A stretch of DNA of 56,143 nt from an uncultured Granulosicoccaceae bacterium (lineage in GTDB: Bacteria > Pseudomonadota > Gammaproteobacteria > Granulosicoccales > Granulosicoccaceae): assembly GCA_938028465.1 (NCBI GenBank), contig CALJAA010000122.1, positions 1-56,143 of the forward strand, read 5' to 3'. The notes beneath the pieces are model-generated. The model searched no databases, had not been told where the DNA came from, and saw only the letters and a list, made by a program, of their open reading frames with translations. Positions within the stretch are counted from its first letter, which is position 1, and each line of letters starts with the position of its first letter. Positions 45,189 to 53,502 of the stretch are shown here, piece by piece. Both the position numbers and the translations under genes were made by a program.

Positions 45189-46169
45189 CTAATTATTCAA
45201 ATGGCGCTTACGCACTTCTCCTGGCGATAATCCGACTTCACGTTTGAAAGCGCGGTTAAATGCTGGTTCTGATTGATAGCCAACATGCTCTGCTATTTTT
45301 GCAAGCGTATCGTTCGTTTCTCGCAGCTCGCGATGGGCCAATTGAATGCGTAGTGTGGTGAGATAGTGCTTTACCGATTCGCCCATCATGGCAGTAAATC
45401 GTGCTGAAAATCCCGAGCGCGACATTCCAATTTCTTTAGCTAGGCTCTCTACTTGCCAGTTGCGAGCAGGCTGCCTATGCATCAACGACATCGCCTTGCC
45501 GATAAGAGGATCATTCAATGCGGCAATCCAACCTTTCTCTTCTTCACGCAAGCCTTGAATCCAATCACGAATAGCTTGGATGACTAGAATATCTGCCAAG
45601 CGAGTAATGACAGTTTCACCAGCGGGTAACTTTTGCTTTGCTTCTTGAGCGATAAACTGAATCGTGCTTTGCAACCAACTACCATCTTCGATGTGGCTGC
45701 GCTGATGCAGCATTGCGGGTAGCAGCTGAATAAGGCGATTAGCCAAATACGGGTCGAAACGCACACCATAATACGTTACCTGGGTTACGCGTCCGCCACC
45801 ACCAAATTTCATTTTTTCAAAGCGATCCCCAACCCGCTCAACCGGAATATCTTCAAGGCGCGTCGCTTTGTCTCCGGGATTGCCACGCAAAATATGTCGA
45901 TTGCCACGCGGGATCAAGATGAGGCTGCCCTGTGGCATAAAAACGGGCGCTTCGCCTTCGAGCTCAATCCAGCAATGCCCGGAGGTGACCATTTCCACGT
46001 TCATAACGCCTGGTAAATGCGGTATCTCTATACCCCAAGGGTCAGTTAGTTGTGCGTTGCAATAGAGAACGCCAGTGAACTTCAGCAACTGCAAGACTTC
46101 ACCAAACGGATCCGAGCTTGGCGGTAATTCAGGATCGATATGTGGTGCTTCCAATTGAAACCCAGTCAT
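45189..46169 (-). CDS. AraC family transcriptional regulator with cupin domain
   Basis: 326 residues. The N-terminal cupin sensor is seen in IPHLPGVMNVEMVTSGHCWIELEG and LILIPRGNRHIL. The C-terminal double helix-turn-helix carries the AraC signature (WQVESLAKEIGMSRSGFSARFTAMMG; LAKIAEHVGYQSEPAFNRAFKREVGLSPGEVRK). This cupin_6-AraC type often regulates a divergent oxidoreductase gene, as is the case here with the NmrA-like gene starting 143 bases away. The ligand is unknown. Confidence 0.93.
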   Translation of the reverse strand: MTGFQLEAPHIDPELPPSSDPFGEVLQLLKFTGVLYCNAQLTDPWGIEIPHLPGVMNVEMVTSGHCWIELEGEAPVFMPQGSLILIPRGNRHILRGNPGDKATRLEDIPVERVGDRFEKMKFGGGGRVTQVTYYGVRFDPYLANRLIQLLPAMLHQRSHIEDGSWLQSTIQFIAQEAKQKLPAGETVITRLADILVIQAIRDWIQGLREEEKGWIAALNDPLIGKAMSLMHRQPARNWQVESLAKEIGMSRSGFSARFTAMMGESVKHYLTTLRIQLAHRELRETNDTLAKIAEHVGYQSEPAFNRAFKREVGLSPGEVRKRHLNN

Positions 46170-46193
46170 CGCTGCTCGTGAACCTAGACGATT

Positions 46194-46266
46194 AGATAAT
46201 TATCTTAGACATTTCGTGATTTTAACTCCAGCTCAATCACTACAAAATTACTCACGTTGGCAACGT
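46194..46266. promoter_or_regulatory. Candidate operators between araC-like and nmrA-like genes
   Basis: The divergent intergenic region has a perfect 12-base palindrome AGATAATTATCT (46194-46205) and an inverted repeat ACGTT-GGC-AACGT (46254-46266). Either could bind the AraC-type regulator or another factor. The nmrA-like ATG has a GGAG ribosome-binding site. Confidence 0.4.
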
Positions 46267-46311
46267 TAAATACTTGCTGACTTTCCTAAAACATAAACTG
46301 GAGATCTAAAA

Positions 46312-47157
46312 ATGAATAATTCGCCCATTTTGGTTATTGGTAAAACCGCTAAAACTGGCTTGCGCGTAGAGCAGCGTTTGCATTCGCTTGGGTATTCCAC
46401 GCGTGGCGTTTCGCGCAGTTCTAGCCCCACATTCAATTGGGAGGATTCCACAACTTGGCGCAAGGCACTTGAGGGAACCCAATCAGCCTACGTTACGTTC
46501 TATCCCGATCTTGCTATACCCTCTGCTGAGGATACAATCCGAGAATTTGTCGAGGCAGCTAAAGACGCTGGCTTGCAACATCTAGTGATGCTTTCTGGTC
46601 GAGGCGAACAAGGCGCACAACGCGCCGAGAAAGTATTGATGAACAGTGGGCTGGCTTGGAATGTTGTTCGCGCCAGCTGGTTCATGCAAAACTTCAGTGA
46701 GGGTTTCATGATTGAAGGTATTGTAGGCGGTGAGCTCATGTTGCCGGCTGGAGACAACCTTGAACCCTTTATTGATATCGATGATATTGCAGACGTTGCT
46801 GTAGCGGCTCTTACACGCTCCGAGCTGCGCAATCGCTTGTTTGAAGTCACTGGCCCGCGCGCAATGACGTTCACACAATGCGTTGCTGAAATTTCTAAGG
46901 TAGTGGGTTACCCCGTCAAATACACATCAATTTCGATAGACGATTTTCTTACGGCACTTCGCGATCAAGGTTTGCCTGAAGAAATGCTGTGGCTTATGCG
47001 TGAACTGTTCACGGTGGTGTTTGATGGCCGAAACTCTAGCCCTACGAATGGCGTGGAAGAAGCGCTTGGGCGGCCTGCAACAGATTTTAGCGAGTACCTG
47101 CGCAAAGTGATGGCAACCGGAGCCTGGCATCACAGTGGGTTGTTACATCAGGCTTAA
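46312..47157 (+). CDS. NmrA-like NAD(P)-binding oxidoreductase
   Basis: 281 residues, atypical short-chain dehydrogenase fold. The dinucleotide loop is VIGKTAKTGLRVEQRLHSLG (residues 8-27), then HLVMLSGRG, WNVVRASWFMQNF and FIDIDDIADVAVAAL, the pattern of NmrA/HSCARG-like NAD(P)H sensors and quinone reductase 2-like (QorB/YtfG) proteins. It is divergent from the AraC regulator and is followed 52 bases later by DUF4345 and DUF1772 genes. The substrate is not known. Confidence 0.88.
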   Translation: MNNSPILVIGKTAKTGLRVEQRLHSLGYSTRGVSRSSSPTFNWEDSTTWRKALEGTQSAYVTFYPDLAIPSAEDTIREFVEAAKDAGLQHLVMLSGRGEQGAQRAEKVLMNSGLAWNVVRASWFMQNFSEGFMIEGIVGGELMLPAGDNLEPFIDIDDIADVAVAALTRSELRNRLFEVTGPRAMTFTQCVAEISKVVGYPVKYTSISIDDFLTALRDQGLPEEMLWLMRELFTVVFDGRNSSPTNGVEEALGRPATDFSEYLRKVMATGAWHHSGLLHQA

Positions 47158-47209
47158 GCCCAGCCAATCTTCTATCTGACTTTCTTGCTTAGCTTCACAG
47201 GGGATTAAT

Positions 47210-47623
47210 ATGAAAACGAATCTATCGCAAATACAAAATGCGCTTCTGATCGTATCTGGAACGCTTCTGATTGTTATCGGTGTGTCGATTTTTTTATCAC
47301 CAGACAAATTTTACTCATCGAGCAACATCGATATTGGTGCAAACGTTAGCCTGCTTAACGAACTCAAGGCATCAGCAGGATTTTTACTGGCAGCGGGTCT
47401 GTTTATTAATTATTCTGTTTTTGTAAAAACATATCGCGATATGGCATTAAGATTAACTGTATTGATTTATCTGTCGTATGCCGGCGCACGTGCTGTGAGT
47501 ATGGTTGCAGATGGTATACCAGCCTCTGGCCTAGTGTTAGCAACCGCACTCGAAGCAGCAATTGGCTTAGGGTGCCTGCTTGTGTTACTGATCAGCAGGA
47601 CACAGATGAAAAAGGTGGCGTGA
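47210..47623 (+). CDS. DUF4345-like small membrane protein
   Basis: 137 residues with four predicted membrane helices (about 12-30, 50-67, 75-92, 105-127). The pattern IGVSIFLSPDKFY...NELKASAGFLLAAGL fits DUF4345. Function unknown. AGGGGAT precedes the ATG as ribosome-binding site. Its TGA overlaps the ATG of the DUF1772 gene (TGATG), and it follows the NmrA-like gene; the three probably form an operon under the AraC regulator. Confidence 0.72.
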   Translation: MKTNLSQIQNALLIVSGTLLIVIGVSIFLSPDKFYSSSNIDIGANVSLLNELKASAGFLLAAGLFINYSVFVKTYRDMALRLTVLIYLSYAGARAVSMVADGIPASGLVLATALEAAIGLGCLLVLLISRTQMKKVA

Positions 47624-48111
47624 TGTTCGACAACATAATGACAATATCACTCACCGTAGCATCCATTTGCGCCGGCCTCATGGCCGGCGTCTACTTCGCA
47701 TTCTCAGCGTTCATCATGCGCTCATTAGATCGACTAGGGCCTGTAAAGGCTGCGGATGCAATGAACTCCATTAACGAAGTCATACTGCATTCGTGGTTTA
47801 TGCTGTTGTTCTTTGGCTCCACACTGTTGTATTTATTTATGGCTGTGATAGCTGCGATTAGTGCTGAATTAACAGCACGATGGGTATTGATTTCAAGCGG
47901 GCTGATATATGTGATCGGCATGTTTTGTTGTACAGCTATGTTGAACGTTCCACTTAATAATCGCTTAGCTCAAGTAAAGAACGGTGACAAAGAGAAGATA
48001 GAAACATGGGCGTTATACTTTGAGCAATGGACAAGATGGAACCACCTACGCGGCACTTGCTCTTTGGTCGCTATGATACTGAGTATGTACTACCTAGCGA
48101 ACTGCGCCTGA
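47623..48111 (+). CDS. DUF1772 (anthrone oxygenase-like) membrane protein
   Basis: 162 residues from ATG 47623, which overlaps the preceding stop; an extension to 47572 is not used. Four membrane helices. GLMAGVYFAFSAFIMRSLDRL, NVPLNNRLA and WTRWNHLRGTCSLVA are DUF1772 signatures; the NVPxNxxL and W--WN--R pieces are the conserved polar motif. Some members act as anthrone oxygenases in polyketide pathways, but most bacterial members are uncharacterised, and no polyketide genes are here. Confidence 0.82.
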   Translation: MFDNIMTISLTVASICAGLMAGVYFAFSAFIMRSLDRLGPVKAADAMNSINEVILHSWFMLLFFGSTLLYLFMAVIAAISAELTARWVLISSGLIYVIGMFCCTAMLNVPLNNRLAQVKNGDKEKIETWALYFEQWTRWNHLRGTCSLVAMILSMYYLANCA

Positions 48112-48294
48112 GCCAATTAATGGGTAAATTAACACTGGAAAAGATCGGCCAAAGCCTGACAGCGGCAAGGTGTTAATCAAGCGAGCTGCCTTTTAGGAAC
48201 ACCCTGAAGAGGTTGAAGAGACCACGCTAAGCTTGAAAGCTTTTGAAATTACTGACGATATAATTCAACCCAGCATCAGTTCGGCTCACCAAGC

Positions 48295-48311
48295 TGAGAA
48301 TAAAATTCTCA
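48295..48311. other. Hairpin between convergent operons
   Basis: TGAGAAT-AAA-ATTCTCA is a perfect 7-base inverted repeat at the stop of the prepilin-like gene, between convergent transcription units. A T-rich stretch (GATTTTCTC) lies just to its right, so a weak rightward terminator is possible. Confidence 0.35.
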
Positions 48312-49037
48312 CCTGATTTTCTCAGGGTTGGCAGGCGTGAGCCAATGCGCTCGTAACAACCAATATGCCATATCGCTGCTACTGAGAGCAATCATCATAT
48401 CGTCAAATACGGTAGCCTCAATTTGAGAGTGAGCAGTAAGCACGTAATCGGTATCGCCGTCCTGATTCTCTTTTTGGTTTGCATTAGCACTACCGTCTCT
48501 ACCATCGGAAAGAACAATTGCTACCAGTTGATCAGCTCGCAAATACTGTTTTACACACTTATTATCCGCGTTAAGACATATGCGTAAATCAGCCTCCACG
48601 TCAGCCAGACCAATAGCAGCAACCTCTCCGGCTGTAGACCAATCGGGTAATCCGACTACACCTTTGCTTTGATGATCCGCCCTACTTAGCGCGTACCGCA
48701 GCGGCCTACCCCACGCATCCAACACCGCTCCTGCAGAACTTGTAGTACCTAACAAACCAACACTGGCTGCAGGTAGCCCTCCTTCGGCAATTTGGCAGAT
48801 TCCCGTGTAGTTCTCAACGCGAGTTAAGGGAATTGGGCAGGGCAACGCACCCGTCCTTATAATATGCCCAATCAGCGCCTGCTTAACGTCTTGTAGTTGC
48901 TGCCTAGTTTGCTTACGCATTGCTGTATCACGCAGCTGGGGTAGCGGCACTATTGCGGCGCGTAATAAAATTGCGCTAATAAAAAGCACGATACTCAATT
49001 CGATCAAAGAGAACCCTCGTTGATGCATTAGATTCAT
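48309..49037 (-). CDS. Prepilin-type protein with N-methylation motif
   Basis: 242 residues. The class III prepilin signal is MNLMHQRG followed by FSLIELSIVLFISAILL, with cleavage after Gly8 and Glu5 of the mature helix present. The long soluble part has several Cys and an Asp/Asn-rich segment (DGRDGSANANQKENQDGDTD). It is probably the major or a minor pseudopilin of the machine encoded upstream. A prepilin peptidase is not in the window. It overlaps the previous gene by 4 bases. Confidence 0.85.
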   Translation of the reverse strand: MNLMHQRGFSLIELSIVLFISAILLRAAIVPLPQLRDTAMRKQTRQQLQDVKQALIGHIIRTGALPCPIPLTRVENYTGICQIAEGGLPAASVGLLGTTSSAGAVLDAWGRPLRYALSRADHQSKGVVGLPDWSTAGEVAAIGLADVEADLRICLNADNKCVKQYLRADQLVAIVLSDGRDGSANANQKENQDGDTDYVLTAHSQIEATVFDDMMIALSSSDMAYWLLRAHWLTPANPEKIR

Positions 49038-50068
49038 AACGGCTTCACATACAAGGTGATGCGCTGATCGTTAGTAGCCGCCTGAACCATGGCAGAGCAA
49101 TCATTTAACGCTTTTGCACAGGTATCTGCTACTTGAATATCAACATGCTTCCACCAATTGTTTCGAAAGAACCAGTGACGACGTAGATAAACAGAATCCA
49201 GTTTAGAGTCATTGATGATTCGCCCAACCCGATCAATATCTTTAGGCGTCCCGTCACAATTTACGCTGTTATGTGCTTGAAGCAGTATAAGCATTGCTTT
49301 GCTACGAATGGGTATACCACAAGCACTTACAGCAATATAAGCACACGCACGGTCAGAAACACAGGTAAATAGAGTTGAAGTTTGATATTGCTCATGCATC
49401 CAAAGAGCAATTCGCTGGCTAACCGCTTTTAGCAACAATTCGGGCGTAATTAGTACATATTGAGAAATTGCATCTTCTAAATCATCCAAACCCTGCCCAC
49501 CTTGCAAGGCTTCTCGCAAACGATTTGAAACAACATCGTTATCTTGGACCCATAGTGATGCCGCATCACGAGGGATAAAAACCATTGCAGCTGCCGGCAA
49601 CGCGTCGACTAAATCGATACGGCCAATGGTGTCAGGATTAACTACCCGATTAACAGGGTTATTGATAAAGCGAGTATCTACCGCATACCATAAGGCATGC
49701 TTATCTTCTAAATGAAACGCATAGCGGTTCTTTCCGTTAGTTATATGCCTAGGTAACTTACCAACAGCAATAGTATCTTTGCCACATGGCGGATTTGGTC
49801 CATCACCGCGTAATCCTGCCTGCACCTTATACGTATTAGGCGACCAATCGGTATCAGGACAGGGCAAGTGACCGGGGCCAGCACCTGTTGGTTTGTAGGA
49901 TTCGAGATAACTTGCAGAATAAGCAATTAGTTGATGGCGTGCATCAGTTAATACTTGTAGCTGTCGAACAGACTTGTGGCCAATTGATGGTTGAAGTATA
50001 GAAATTGACACGGTTATTACCAACAATGTTGGTAGTAACAATAGTATTGCATAACCACGCTGCTTCAT
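49034..50068 (-). CDS. Pilin-like accessory protein without Glu5
   Basis: 344 residues. The N-terminus MKQRGYAILLLLPTLLVITVSI resembles a short prepilin leader (KQRG, then a hydrophobic helix) but lacks Glu at mature position 5, as GspK-type and some MshP/PilX-type minor pilins do. The exported part has many Cys (about ten), probably in disulfides. No homologue is recognised with confidence. Both neighbours overlap it by 4 bases, so it belongs to the secretion/pilus operon. Confidence 0.7.
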   Translation of the reverse strand: MKQRGYAILLLLPTLLVITVSISILQPSIGHKSVRQLQVLTDARHQLIAYSASYLESYKPTGAGPGHLPCPDTDWSPNTYKVQAGLRGDGPNPPCGKDTIAVGKLPRHITNGKNRYAFHLEDKHALWYAVDTRFINNPVNRVVNPDTIGRIDLVDALPAAAMVFIPRDAASLWVQDNDVVSNRLREALQGGQGLDDLEDAISQYVLITPELLLKAVSQRIALWMHEQYQTSTLFTCVSDRACAYIAVSACGIPIRSKAMLILLQAHNSVNCDGTPKDIDRVGRIINDSKLDSVYLRRHWFFRNNWWKHVDIQVADTCAKALNDCSAMVQAATNDQRITLYVKPL

Positions 50069-50499
50069 GGTTGAATTTCCACCGTTTCACCCGGCAGCAA
50101 AAGGTGCTGGTTACCATTAGTTGTCTTAATTTCTATTTGCTGTGTTTCAGGTTGCAAACGCGCGCTAATAACGCCCAGCTGGCCAGGTAGCCAGGGATAA
50201 CCGTTAAGTAAAAGCTGCACGCCCCTGTCACTATAAACAATGCCTGTATAGTGCAACATGTCATCCGACCCAAGCTCAGTTGGTGACGCACCGCGTGCAG
50301 AGCCCTTGTTGACAGCACTTTTTGTTGATTGTTCTCTAAGCGTTTTTCTTTTAATATGTGCTTGGCGTTGATCTTCACTAAAAAACAATCGTTTGTTTTG
50401 TAACGCCTGAGCATCTATTGATGCAGAGTCAGCTTGGTTGGCATGGGCTAAAGATAGCACTAAGTACCAAACCATAAATAACGACGCTAATAACTTCAT
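50065..50499 (-). CDS. PilP/MshK/GspC-like periplasmic protein
   Basis: 144 residues with a signal peptide ending at LAHA-NQ (about residue 20). The C-terminal ~65 residues (YTGIVYSDRGVQLLLNGYPW; NGNQHLLLPGETVEIQP) have the short beta pattern of MshK, PilP and GspC HR domains that touch the secretin. It lies 3 bases after the PilO-like gene and is followed by the pilin-like genes. It probably links the inner-membrane platform to the secretin. Confidence 0.7.
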   Translation of the reverse strand: MKLLASLFMVWYLVLSLAHANQADSASIDAQALQNKRLFFSEDQRQAHIKRKTLREQSTKSAVNKGSARGASPTELGSDDMLHYTGIVYSDRGVQLLLNGYPWLPGQLGVISARLQPETQQIEIKTTNGNQHLLLPGETVEIQP

Positions 50500-50502
50500 T
50501 TT

Positions 50503-51081
50503 TTAGTTGATCTCCGTATCAGCATTGGTCGTCCATGACCAATGGTAAATATCAATCGTGCATGCAGTTGCTAATCGAGGTTCAGATGCCAAACGCTGCA
50601 TCGCACACCCTCGAACTTCCATTACTCGCCAACCCGCCACCAACGCAAACCGTTCCAGGATGGTGAGCAAAGCTGGTGCATCCTGCAAGGTCGCTTCGAT
50701 GCTAATTCGAATCGGCTTTATCAAACTCCCAAGCTCGTCCTCTATTTCTAAGGTATCTGTTGGTAATACAGCAAACGCATCGATTTGCACTTCTCGCCGC
50801 GCTTGTAATGATTGAGCAACTTCACGCAACGCAACTTCCAACGTTGTTCGATTGGTAGACTTCGATAGCTGCACTATCGGTGCATTTGAAAGCAGATTTA
50901 GATACTGTTGCCAACGTACATTCTCCAATTGCACTTCGCGACTTAAACCCTGTAACTCCTGCCCAAGTAATTCAATTTTCCACGCAAACACCGGCAATCC
51001 AAATAGCAACAACAGTGACAAAACAGGCCCTATTAAATATCCAAACGGGGCTGCAGTAAAAATAGCCCTAACTTGATGCAT
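50503..51081 (-). CDS. PilO/MshJ-like inner-membrane assembly protein
   Basis: 192 residues. One N-terminal membrane helix (about 15-33), a coiled coil (about 35-60) and a ferredoxin-like periplasmic domain, the plan of PilO, GspM and MshJ. It overlaps the PilN/GspL-like gene by 14 bases. Its partner role is inferred from order and topology, not from a strong motif. Confidence 0.72.
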   Translation of the reverse strand: MHQVRAIFTAAPFGYLIGPVLSLLLLFGLPVFAWKIELLGQELQGLSREVQLENVRWQQYLNLLSNAPIVQLSKSTNRTTLEVALREVAQSLQARREVQIDAFAVLPTDTLEIEDELGSLIKPIRISIEATLQDAPALLTILERFALVAGWRVMEVRGCAMQRLASEPRLATACTIDIYHWSWTTNADTEIN

Positions 51082-52456
51082 CGCTTAACGAGAACCTTAA
51101 GGTAAAACTATCAACAGCGCTTCCAGCTTGTTGAGCCAACGCACTATCAGGCATTCGCCATTGCGTAACAGGCGTTTGCTCTTCGACTAAGTCACCCACT
51201 CCTCGCAATGACATTAATGTAGCTTTGAATTCGCTAAATATTGCTTGTTGTTGACTCAGAGAATTGGCGTCGATATTTCCAGTGATTAGTATCGACAGGT
51301 AATCAGAATGGGAAACACTCATCGATAATTGATCTCGATGGGCAACTTGAGTTTGCGATTGAAACTCTTCGTCGGCAACTACGGTAAACCAAGAAATATG
51401 ATTTAGTGAAACATCGGGGTGTTTTTCAAAAGCGTCCGAGACTGTTGCAAGCAATACATCAGGGCCAGCAGGCTGCAATGATCTGAGTAAATCAAGCCGC
51501 TTTAAGCGCTGTGCTGTGATTGTTGGAGCAGTGCTAAATGCTGCCGCTTTGTTACGCAACACTTCCGTATTATCAATAGTGCTTGCAATTGAATTACGCG
51601 TGTGTAGCATATTTTTCCAATCCTTATGGTTAACACTGAGTAAACCCACGATTAAAATCAATGCCAACACACATAACGCCGATGTGCTTAAAATCGATAA
51701 GCATCTAAAACGATAACGCTCAAGCCCATCAAGCCAATAAGCAGGCAACTGGCCCTTCATAAACCGCCGAAGGCGTTTACTTAAATAGGATTTTGCGGCG
51801 AGTGACGATAACGCAGAAGTATCGCTGCTAAGTAACCCCACAGTGCCCATCGTACATTTGTCTTTTATCACGAGCAGTACAGATTCAGACAAGCCATGAC
51901 ATAAAATACTTGGCTCACCGTCCGACATGCCTCTATTAACCAAATGCTGAATCGTCGCCTCTAAAGGCTCCATATAATCCACTGTGCTGCCATTAATCGG
52001 CAACAATCTTATAAAAACGGGCTTGTGGTCAATTAAATAAACGTGCCTTACGCTATCGATACCTTGAACCACCAATAACGTTGACTTGTGTCGTAATGGT
52101 AGGTCGTATCCAATACTCATCAGTTGCGAGCATACAAACTTCAAACGCTTAGACTTCGCTACGTAGCTTGCTAATTCGCGCTCAGCATCAGTATGCAAGG
52201 AAAGATCTGATACGCATAGATACCCCGTCATCTTATCCAGTGAACACCAATAGACTGCACAGGCTGGGTTAGCGGCTTGTATTTCATGCAAAGACTTAGC
52301 TCGTTGCCACAAACGAAGCAATGGATTCTTATGTACAGTTACTCGCTTAGCAGAAATCGTTTCAGATGTACTATCAATTAGTAACACAGTTGGCGATTCG
52401 CTACCTGAGATCGTCAGCGACCCATCGCCAGACGTTGCAAAAGATGCGCTACTCAT
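51068..52456 (-). CDS. PilM/PilN (GspL/MshI)-like platform protein
   Basis: 462 residues. Residues 1-240 are cytoplasmic and look like a diverged actin-like PilM/GspL domain (TVLLIDST; KSTLLVVQGIDSVRHVYLIDHK), a single membrane helix lies at about 253-275, and the remainder is a periplasmic PilN-like domain with a coiled coil. Such proteins couple the ATPase to the periplasmic ring. It lies between the GspF and PilO-like genes with overlaps of 4 and 14 bases. Confidence 0.72.
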   Translation of the reverse strand: MSSASFATSGDGSLTISGSESPTVLLIDSTSETISAKRVTVHKNPLLRLWQRAKSLHEIQAANPACAVYWCSLDKMTGYLCVSDLSLHTDAERELASYVAKSKRLKFVCSQLMSIGYDLPLRHKSTLLVVQGIDSVRHVYLIDHKPVFIRLLPINGSTVDYMEPLEATIQHLVNRGMSDGEPSILCHGLSESVLLVIKDKCTMGTVGLLSSDTSALSSLAAKSYLSKRLRRFMKGQLPAYWLDGLERYRFRCLSILSTSALCVLALILIVGLLSVNHKDWKNMLHTRNSIASTIDNTEVLRNKAAAFSTAPTITAQRLKRLDLLRSLQPAGPDVLLATVSDAFEKHPDVSLNHISWFTVVADEEFQSQTQVAHRDQLSMSVSHSDYLSILITGNIDANSLSQQQAIFSEFKATLMSLRGVGDLVEEQTPVTQWRMPDSALAQQAGSAVDSFTLRFSLSDASS

Positions 52457-53502
52457 AGCGTCGCCCCCATCGTCACCGCCGAACTGAATATCGGGCCCAG
52501 CAAACCTACTACTAAAGCCAACAAAACAAAGCCCAACAGGAGTACCAGAATCGGTGGAGCAAGCGTGGTAAACCGTGCAAGCATGGCAGCGGCTTGCTCA
52601 TCTAACTGTTGAGCAACCCTATGCAAAGCAGGTGCTACATCACCGGATGATTCTGCCGCATTCATTAGCGGCTCTAGAATCATTGGAGCCGTTGTTAAAC
52701 CGCGTATTGATTGACTAAAGCGATTACCTACCTGCATCTGCAATCGCATCTCGTTGAGTTCGGCACCGATAAACACGTTATCGATGCTGTTACTAGCAAT
52801 AGCAAGCGCTTCATCGATAGTTGAACCACTATCGAGTAGGCGAGCAACAATTCGACACAGGCGCGCATAAAGAATATCTCGCCTAACATCACCAACAATC
52901 CAAATCAACAGCAAATGCCGATGCCAGTGATATCGGACGCTAGCATTAAAATGAGACAACAGATAAAAGACACCAATCCATATCGGCAAAACCATTAGTA
53001 GCCCTACTGCTATAGCGCCTTCGCTTGCCAACCAAAATAATACTTGCGTTGTTGGCCCTGGCGTTGCACCTACTGACAATAACAATGGTTTAACTGCTGG
53101 TGTGAGGTAAGCAATCATAAACACCAATGTTAAAATTACCGCAACACTAAGCAGCAATGGATAGGCCATTGCATTGCGCATACGATCTCGGCTTACGGCT
53201 TCTTTATTGATCAGATTGGCGATTTCTCTAAAACTGTCAGCAAGAGTACCGTCATGTTCGGCTGCTGTTACTAGCGCAATCGAAACCTCGCTAAATACGC
53301 TAGCGTGATTGCCCATTGCTGCTGAAAGCATACTGCCACTTTGTACTGCTTGACAGATGTCATCAATTAGCTGATTTAATTGGCTCGAGGGTTCGGATTG
53401 CTTTAGCAAGGTAAGAGCTGCCGGTAACGAAACGCCACCGCTCAACAAATAGGAAAGGTTAATTGAGAACGACGCTAGTGCTGCGGACTGAACCGGCATC
53501 AC
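52453..53502 (-). CDS. Type II secretion/pilus platform protein, GspF/PilC/MshG family
   Basis: 349 residues. Two GspF domains, about 7-125 and 210-330, each with the helical pattern (FSINLSYLLSGGVSLPAALTLL; RLCRIVARLLDSGSTIDEALAIA), and membrane helices at about 112-132, 158-180 and 317-340. It is the polytopic inner-membrane protein on which the ATPase acts. It overlaps both neighbours by 4 bases. Confidence 0.88.
   Translation of the reverse strand: MMPVQSAALASFSINLSYLLSGGVSLPAALTLLKQSEPSSQLNQLIDDICQAVQSGSMLSAAMGNHASVFSEVSIALVTAAEHDGTLADSFREIANLINKEAVSRDRMRNAMAYPLLLSVAVILTLVFMIAYLTPAVKPLLLSVGATPGPTTQVLFWLASEGAIAVGLLMVLPIWIGVFYLLSHFNASVRYHWHRHLLLIWIVGDVRRDILYARLCRIVARLLDSGSTIDEALAIASNSIDNVFIGAELNEMRLQMQVGNRFSQSIRGLTTAPMILEPLMNAAESSGDVAPALHRVAQQLDEQAAAMLARFTTLAPPILVLLLGFVLLALVVGLLGPIFSSAVTMGATL

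Noticed and set aside
48112-48308. Decayed coding sequence after the DUF1772 gene
   Set aside because: Short open segments in two frames (for example starting at 48120 and one with HPEEVEETTLSLKAFEITDD) look faintly coding but need several repairs, and no family is recognisable.
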